From Bacillota bacterium (GTDB lineage Bacteria; Bacillota; Limnochordia; DTU087), in the NCBI GenBank assembly GCA_012510855.1, contig JAAZHE010000044.1, positions 1 through 40,221 of the forward strand: a stretch of 40,221 bases of DNA. Reading direction: 5' to 3'. This document shows, in pieces, positions 35,398 through 40,221 of this stretch (position 1 is its first letter; each line of letters starts with the position of its first letter). The position numbers and the translations under genes were made by a program. Below the pieces are notes generated by a model, which did no database searches, was not told the DNA's origin, and saw only the letters and a list, made by a program, of their open reading frames with translations.

Positions 35398-36639
35398 ATG
35401 TTGAAAACAAGCCGGAATAGCCAACCTAGAGACAATAAACTAAGACACTGCCGGGATTGGCTAGAAGCCACACTCCTGGTGAAATCCGATGCCAGAACAT
35501 TGACCTCGGCAGGACTCCTGGCGGGGGAGATAGTCCTTTTTTCTGCCGTGGGCCTCTGGATTGCTGGAACTTTAGTTGGCCTCCAGGGTCCGCCGGCGGT
35601 GCGCCTTGCCGCCGTGGTAAAAGGCATCATTCCATGGCTTCCTTTCCTGGCACTTTGCCTATTGCTTTCGCTCGCAGCTGCCCACATGGCTCAATGGGGT
35701 GAGCGCCGCTACCGCCGGGGCCGAACGGCTGCTGCCTTGGTATCGGTACCGGTAACACCGGTTATCCTCGGCATCCTCCTCGTTCAACCGTTCTTTGCGG
35801 CTGCACCTATCCTTGCCCCTATCGCCATCTGGGCAGCAGCGGAGCTTTGGTGGCAGCTTTTTCTTTATTTTCTGCGGCGCTTGGCTACCTTCGACTATTG
35901 GGCTGAACTGGAGCGGGAAAGCCGGAGCTCCTCATCAGACAACTGTTATGACCTAAGATCCCACCGGGAGTACTTGGCGACCAAGAAAACCGCCCTTATG
36001 GAGAGAAAACTCCGCTGGGAGGCAATGGCAAATAGCGGAAACCCTCAAGACGGCCAGACCCAAGCACTCAACGGCGGCAGCCAGGGTTTAACATCTCCCG
36101 GATCCGGGACCCGCCTTCGCTTTCCAGTTACAATCATTTTAGCAGCCTGCTGCTTCTTGGCTTTGGGCGGGCTCCTCCGCCAAGTTGAAAGCAGAAAAGC
36201 CCAGGTGCAGTCCCCGGAAGCCGCAGCTATCCCGGTGGAACCTCCCCGGCTTACCTTCTGGTACCAAGCCCTGGATCCTGAAGCATCACTGCTGCAAGAT
36301 CTAATAGACGCCTACAATGAGACAATTGCTGGCCCGGCTACTACCCCTGGTGTTATCGGAATTAACCAAGATGGCGATCTTGCCCAGGAGATTTTCTACG
36401 CCCAGCTGGCGGATAGGAGTCCCGACATTATGCTGCTACCTAGAGAATTTGGGCTGCAGCTCTACACCGGCTGGAACTCGCCGGCTTATGATTCTGAGTT
36501 TGCCGGCTCTTACCTCCCCCTGTGGACTAATCGCCCTTGGCGGCAGCGGCTGGCACTGGTGGTCAGTCCAAAAACCCAGTTCCCCCAAGAGGCCCAGGCT
36601 TTTGCCGCGTATCTCCATGACCGGCTGAGCAGAGAATGA
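35398..36639 (+). CDS. Uncharacterised multi-pass membrane protein with a short binding-protein-like C-terminal domain
   Basis: A 413-residue protein I do not recognise. Membrane segments are at about 37-61, 77-98, 113-133, 134-158 and 242-260. A polar loop (160-240) lies between the fourth and fifth. After the last helix comes an apparently extracytoplasmic domain (284-413) that begins LTFWYQALDPEASLLQDLIDAYNETI and continues AQEIFYAQLADRSPDIMLLP. That pattern recalls the N-lobe of family-1 sugar-binding proteins, but the domain is far too short for a whole one. It ends like such a protein's C-terminal helix (PQEAQAFAAYLHDRL). It may be a minimal or internally deleted sensor domain. ATG start with AGGAGGT 13 nt upstream, rather far. 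Downstream of the SASP-like gene, convergent with etfA. Confidence 0.6.
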   Translation: MLKTSRNSQPRDNKLRHCRDWLEATLLVKSDARTLTSAGLLAGEIVLFSAVGLWIAGTLVGLQGPPAVRLAAVVKGIIPWLPFLALCLLLSLAAAHMAQWGERRYRRGRTAAALVSVPVTPVILGILLVQPFFAAAPILAPIAIWAAAELWWQLFLYFLRRLATFDYWAELERESRSSSSDNCYDLRSHREYLATKKTALMERKLRWEAMANSGNPQDGQTQALNGGSQGLTSPGSGTRLRFPVTIILAACCFLALGGLLRQVESRKAQVQSPEAAAIPVEPPRLTFWYQALDPEASLLQDLIDAYNETIAGPATTPGVIGINQDGDLAQEIFYAQLADRSPDIMLLPREFGLQLYTGWNSPAYDSEFAGSYLPLWTNRPWRQRLALVVSPKTQFPQEAQAFAAYLHDRLSRE

Positions 36640-36683
36640 CAAGGGGATCGGGACCCTCCACACCTCTGACCCTCCATACCTCT

Positions 36684-37874
36684 CTACTGGGAACTACTGC
36701 CTTTGATCTCTCGGATCAGCGCCGGAATGATTTCTTCTACCTTACCCACGATCCCATATGTTGCGATACTGAAAATGGGCGCATCGGGGTCGCTGTTGAT
36801 GGCCACGATAATGTCAGAAGACTGCATACCAACTATATGCTGAATAGCACCGCTAATGCCGCAGGCAATGTAGATTTTCGGCGCCACTGTCCGGCCGGTT
36901 TGTCCTACCTGGTGGGGATAACTCACCCAGCCCGCATCTACCACCGCCCTGCTGGCACCAACGGCTGCTCCCAGGACCGATGCCAATTCTTCTACAAGGC
37001 GGAAGTTTTCCGGACTTCCCAGACCTCGTCCACCGGCCACCACGATATCGGCTTCAACTAAGTTGGGACCTGTGTCGGCCGCTTCCACTACCTCAAGGAT
37101 ACGCTGCCACGGCATAAGGGGCGGCAGTTCCAAGTGAATTATCTCCCCTTTTCTATTGGGATCCCTAGCAGGCTTGGGAAATACTTTAGGTCTAACTGTT
37201 GCCATCTGGGGCCTGTGATTGGGGCACCGTATGGTAGCCATCAAGTTGCCGCCAAAGGCAGGACGGGTTTGCAGCAAGTTCCCATCCTCATCTAGCGCAA
37301 AAGCGGTGCAGTCAGCAGTAAGCCCTGTTCCCAGCCGGGTAGCGACTCTGGGCGCCAGGGAACGGCCGTTGGCAGTTCCGCCAATTAACAGAATCTCCGG
37401 CCGGTACTGCTTAACTGAGTATTCCATCACTTGAGCATATAGGTCACCCCGGTAACCTTTAAGCTCCGGAGCACTGCCCACATAAACCCGATCAGCGCCG
37501 AATTTAACCAGCTCTTGAGCCAAATGATCCACGCCATCGCCCAAGAGAAGACACCCCAAAGACACTTCCAGCTCTGCTGCCAGCCTCCGGCCTTCGCCTA
37601 AGAGCTCCAAGACTACATCTAGAAGCTGGCCGTCTCTCTGCTCGGCAAAAACCCATACATCTCCCCTCGCCTCCCCAGGCTCGGACTGCGCAGATATCTC
37701 CTCTCCAGCGATATAGATAGCCTCGGTAGGACAGACCTCTACACAGGCTCCACAAAGGGTACATTCTTCACTGAACTCAGGGCCATCGGTTCCCACAGTG
37801 ATCGCATCGTAGGGACATGCATCTTCACAGGCCCCGCAAATAGTACAGTTATCTGCTCGCAATCGAATTTCCAT
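36684..37874 (-). CDS. etfA: Electron-transfer flavoprotein alpha subunit with N-terminal 2[4Fe-4S] ferredoxin domain
   Basis: A 396-residue protein. Residues 1-55 are a bacterial ferredoxin domain with two CxxCxxCxxxCP sets (Cys10, 13, 16, 20 and 38, 41, 44, 48). The rest is EtfA, with the FAD-binding C-terminal domain seen in VVAGGRGLGSPENFRLVEELA, ASRAVVDAGWVSYPHQVGQTGRTV and ACGISGAIQHIVGMQSSDIIVAINSDPDAPIF. The ferredoxin-fused form is known from the caffeyl-CoA reductase CarE of Acetobacterium and other bifurcating systems. ATG start with AGGAGG 10 nt upstream. It is last in acd-etfB-etfA, 39 bp after etfB. Confidence 0.93.
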   Translation of the reverse strand: MEIRLRADNCTICGACEDACPYDAITVGTDGPEFSEECTLCGACVEVCPTEAIYIAGEEISAQSEPGEARGDVWVFAEQRDGQLLDVVLELLGEGRRLAAELEVSLGCLLLGDGVDHLAQELVKFGADRVYVGSAPELKGYRGDLYAQVMEYSVKQYRPEILLIGGTANGRSLAPRVATRLGTGLTADCTAFALDEDGNLLQTRPAFGGNLMATIRCPNHRPQMATVRPKVFPKPARDPNRKGEIIHLELPPLMPWQRILEVVEAADTGPNLVEADIVVAGGRGLGSPENFRLVEELASVLGAAVGASRAVVDAGWVSYPHQVGQTGRTVAPKIYIACGISGAIQHIVGMQSSDIIVAINSDPDAPIFSIATYGIVGKVEEIIPALIREIKGSSSQ

Positions 37875-37913
37875 ACGCTACTTTCCTCCTGATGCCGATG
37901 CTGCCAAATCTAC

Positions 37914-38690
37914 CTATAGGGACCTAAGCCGCTGCCACAGAGCAGCTGCCTGTTCACTGGGCGTACCTTCCAACATTTCACCCCTGCGCTGTCTCTCGGG
38001 TTCGAAGGTGCGCCATACCTGGGTAGGTGAGCCTTTGAGGCCGATACGTTCTGCCTCTGCTTCAATGTCTTCCGGTCCCCAGATAGGAATTTCTGCCTTT
38101 TTGGCCCGCATCATGCCCCGGAGTCCCGGGATCCGGGGTTCGTTTAGCTCTTTTACCACTGTAATAACCGCGGGCAAGTTTACCTCCACCACTTCATACC
38201 CTCTGTCGGTCAGTCTTTCTGCCACCAGCTTATCTTCAGTCAGCTCCCTGATCTTCCTAACTTGGGTGATGTGGGGTATGTCCAGATTAGCTGCCACACC
38301 CGGACCTACCTGAGCTGTATCTCCATCTACTGCCTGCTTACCGCAGATCACAAGATCCACATCACCCAGTTTCGCGATGGCTCGGGCTAGTGTATAGGAG
38401 GTGGCCAGGGTATCGGCTCCGGCAAACCGCCGGTCACTGAGGAGGATCCCGTGATCAGCTCCCATGGCAATGGCGTCCCGCAGGACTTGTTCAGCGGAGG
38501 CTGGTCCCATGGACAAGACGGTGACTTTGCCGCCCTTTGCCTCCCTAAGGCGCAGGGCTTCCTCTAAGGCATGAAGGTCATATGGGTTGATAATTTTATC
38601 TACACCTTCCCGGATCACCAAGCCGGTTTCCCGATCAATTCGAGCCTGGCTGGGGTCGGGGACCTGTTTGATACAGGCGACTATATGCAT
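37914..38690 (-). CDS. etfB: Electron-transfer flavoprotein beta subunit
   Basis: A 258-residue partner of EtfA carrying the second nucleotide site. The N-terminal MHIVACIKQVPDP, the nucleotide loop VICGKQAVDGDTAQVGPGVAANLDIP and the VEVNLPAVITVVKELNEPRIP segment are typical. The gene is beside a ferredoxin-fused EtfA and an acyl-CoA dehydrogenase. This suits an NADH-using, electron-bifurcating type, where beta binds FAD rather than AMP, but that cannot be proved here. ATG 38690 has GGGGAG 10 nt upstream. The earlier GTG at 38714 lies ahead of that SD. It begins 20 bp after the acd stop. Confidence 0.93.
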   Translation of the reverse strand: MHIVACIKQVPDPSQARIDRETGLVIREGVDKIINPYDLHALEEALRLREAKGGKVTVLSMGPASAEQVLRDAIAMGADHGILLSDRRFAGADTLATSYTLARAIAKLGDVDLVICGKQAVDGDTAQVGPGVAANLDIPHITQVRKIRELTEDKLVAERLTDRGYEVVEVNLPAVITVVKELNEPRIPGLRGMMRAKKAEIPIWGPEDIEAEAERIGLKGSPTQVWRTFEPERQRRGEMLEGTPSEQAAALWQRLRSL

Positions 38691-38710
38691 GTGCTGCTTT
38701 CTCCCCTTCG

Positions 38711-39871
38711 TCACTTGTTCTTACGGGCTGCTTTCTTAATGAGGTCGAGCGCGATGATGTTGCGCTGAATCTGATTGGTGCCTTCATAGATCTGGGTGAT
38801 CTTGGCATCCCGCATCATCTTTTCCACTGGGTACTCCCGCATATAACCATAACCGCCCAGGATCTGCACAGCATCTACAGTCACTTTCATTGCCACATCA
38901 GAGGCAAACAGCTTAGCCATAGCTGCCGCGTGGGATACATCCTTAGCACCGCTGTCGATCCATCTAGCGACGGAATACACCAGGGCCCGGGCTGCCTCTA
39001 CTTGGGTAGCCATATCTGCCAGCATGAACTGAATTCCCTGGAAGGAGCTAATGGGCTGACCAAACTGTACCCGCTGGCGGGCATAATTGACTGCTTCATC
39101 CAAAGCACCTTGGGCAATCCCCACAGCCTGAGCGCCGACTCCCGGCCGGGTCTTATCAAAGGTTTTCATGGTAATGACAAAACCCTGGCCTTCCCGCCCC
39201 AGTAGGTTTTCTTTGGGAATCCGGCAGTTATCGAAAATGACTTCCCGGGTAGCTGAAGCTCGGATTCCCAGCTTTTTCTCCTTCTTTCCAAAACTCAAGC
39301 CCGGTGTACCCTTCTCCACAATGAAGGCACTGTATCCCCTAGGACCCTTGGCCTTATCTGTCACTGCAATGACTGTATAAATATCTGCTTCTCCGCCGTT
39401 GGTGATCCACTGCTTGGTGCCGTTGAGGACGTATTCATCTCCATCTAGTGTAGCAGTTGTGGCAATCCCCGATACATCGCTGCCGGCATTAGCCTCAGTC
39501 AAGGCAAAGGCCGCAAGGCGCTTGCCGCTGGCGATGTCCGGCAGGTAGCGCTGTTTTTGCTCCTCTGTGCCAAACATAATGATGGGAAAGCTCCCCAATG
39601 CACTGGCCGCGTAGCTAACCGCCACACCGCTGCAGGCCCGGGACAGCTCCTCGACCACTAAAACCTGTTCAAAAACACCGCCGCCCAACCCGCCGTATTC
39701 CTCCGGCACCCAGACTGCAAATAGATCTGCCTCACCCAAAATGCGCATGAGTTCCCAAGGGAACTCTTCTCTCTCATCCAGCTCTGCTGCCACTGGCTTG
39801 ATCTTCTCATCGGCGATCCGGGCAGCTAGCTCCTTGATCATTTGCTGTTCCTCGGAAAGAAAATAATCCAC
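38711..39871 (-). CDS. Acyl-CoA dehydrogenase
   Basis: A 386-residue FAD enzyme. It shows the family's N-terminal helical domain, the FAD/substrate strands FALTEANAGSDVSG and KQWITNGGEADIYTV, and the C-terminal IYEGTNQIQRNIIALDL with the catalytic glutamate (YEGT). Length is normal for short-chain dehydrogenases. With EtfBA directly downstream it probably reduces a specific enoyl-CoA (crotonyl-, caffeyl- or acrylyl-type) or oxidises an acyl-CoA. The substrate is open. GTG start with AAGGAGGG 6 nt upstream. A terminator separates it from the corrinoid-protein gene upstream. No thiolase, crotonase or CoA-transferase is in the window. Confidence 0.93.
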   Translation of the reverse strand: MDYFLSEEQQMIKELAARIADEKIKPVAAELDEREEFPWELMRILGEADLFAVWVPEEYGGLGGGVFEQVLVVEELSRACSGVAVSYAASALGSFPIIMFGTEEQKQRYLPDIASGKRLAAFALTEANAGSDVSGIATTATLDGDEYVLNGTKQWITNGGEADIYTVIAVTDKAKGPRGYSAFIVEKGTPGLSFGKKEKKLGIRASATREVIFDNCRIPKENLLGREGQGFVITMKTFDKTRPGVGAQAVGIAQGALDEAVNYARQRVQFGQPISSFQGIQFMLADMATQVEAARALVYSVARWIDSGAKDVSHAAAMAKLFASDVAMKVTVDAVQILGGYGYMREYPVEKMMRDAKITQIYEGTNQIQRNIIALDLIKKAARKNK

Positions 39872-39956
39872 TGGTTTTCCCTCCTTAGTACATACTTCTA
39901 TGAGCAGGTCCTAACTCTGTGTTTCGCCGTGGATTATCATAATCCTGCCAACGACG

Positions 39957-39991
39957 AAAAAGGCTGCAGCCTCGAGGTCAAGCTGCAGCCT
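39957..39991 (-). terminator. Rho-independent terminator after the corrinoid-protein gene
   Basis: Perfect 9-bp stem AGGCTGCAG / CTGCAGCCT with a 13-nt loop, followed on the minus strand by TTTT. 44 bp past the stop codon at 40036. Confidence 0.8.
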
Positions 39992-40035
39992 ACCAAATTA
40001 TGCCCAACTGGCGGTAGAATATACTAGTCCTTGTC

Positions 40036-40221
40036 TTATGCAGCCCCGATGAGTTTCTTGGCTACATCGACGGCAGTACCGGAATCAGGAGCATATCCGT
40101 CAGCGCCGATATCATCGGCAAAGGCCTGGGTTACCGGTGCGCCGACTACCAATACCTTGACACTATCCCGGAGGCCGGCATCGGTTAATGCCTGAATGGT
40201 CTCCTTCATATTCACCATGGT
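40036..40221 (-). CDS. Corrinoid (B12-binding) methyltransferase subunit, C-terminal fragment cut by the window edge
   Basis: The last 61 codons of a gene whose start lies beyond 40221; the frame is open to the edge. The text TMVNMKETIQALTDAGLRD, VLVVGAPVTQAFADDIGADG and YAPDSGTAVDVAKKLIG matches the end of the Rossmann-like B12-binding domain of MtaC/MtbC/MttC-type corrinoid proteins. These carry methyl groups from methanol, methylamines or methoxy compounds to THF. The ATGs inside the fragment are internal, not starts. Usual partners (substrate methyltransferase MtaB/MttB/MtvB) would be expected beyond the window. It fits the fhs gene and the B12-uptake operon. Confidence 0.88.
   Translation of the reverse strand, partial: TMVNMKETIQALTDAGLRDSVKVLVVGAPVTQAFADDIGADGYAPDSGTAVDVAKKLIGAA

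Overview
This is a gene-dense bacterial chromosome segment, almost all of it on the minus strand. It suggests an anaerobic, probably spore-forming member of the Bacillota (Clostridia, Moorellia or Limnochordia-like). The reasons are the gene order argS / pyrG / fba / rho / rpmE, a single-chain glycyl-tRNA synthetase, Rex, formate-THF ligase, a SpoIID-family protein, a gamma-SASP-like protein, a cobalamin riboswitch, strong Shine-Dalgarno sequences and many TTG or GTG starts. I see no rRNA, tRNA, CRISPR array, prophage or complete insertion sequence.

Layout. 1-165: a short repeat-bearing stretch that could be the edge of a mobile element. 166-2880: a three-gene operon (HTH regulator, 'quinate 5-dehydrogenase'-family protein, acyl-ACP-reductase-like oxidoreductase) with its own promoter and a palindromic operator. 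3002-4773: a TlpA-like thioredoxin protein and DusB. 4804-18461: a housekeeping block, read right to left as SpoIID-propeller protein, speE, argS, DUF624-like membrane protein, pyrG, DUF151 nuclease family, zinc-ribbon protein, fba, rho, LysM-M23 peptidase and rpmE. 18567-20657: ndk and fhs. 20910-22022: a chemotaxis receptor lacking a sensor domain, on the plus strand. 22023-22727: a gene-free stretch with a striking degenerate array of about 21-bp period. 22728-24875: rex and glyQS. 25093-26502: a lone plus-strand L-fucose-isomerase-family gene. 26662-29842: rlmH, an HtrA-type protease and a phosphohexomutase. 30059-33792: a B12-uptake operon (btuF, btuD, cobO, btuC) behind a cobalamin riboswitch and terminator. 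33916-34773: endonuclease IV. 34824-36639: a glutamine-rich SASP-like protein and an unknown membrane protein, both plus strand. 36684-39871: acyl-CoA dehydrogenase, EtfB and a ferredoxin-fused EtfA. 39957-40221: a terminator and the C-terminal end of a corrinoid protein cut by the window edge.

How it fits together. Several genes point to anaerobic one-carbon, corrinoid and flavin-based electron metabolism: fhs, B12 uptake with cobO, the corrinoid protein, the Acd-EtfAB set in the order of the caffeyl-CoA reductase complex, and Rex as redox regulator. Most of the rest is core information processing and envelope function. The places most worth a second look are the helically phased array at about 22.09-22.48 kb, the self-contained regulator/dehydrogenase/AAR-like operon, and the gamma-SASP-like protein with its unknown neighbour. 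Start positions were often moved downstream of the longest reading frame where a good Shine-Dalgarno sequence decided the matter.
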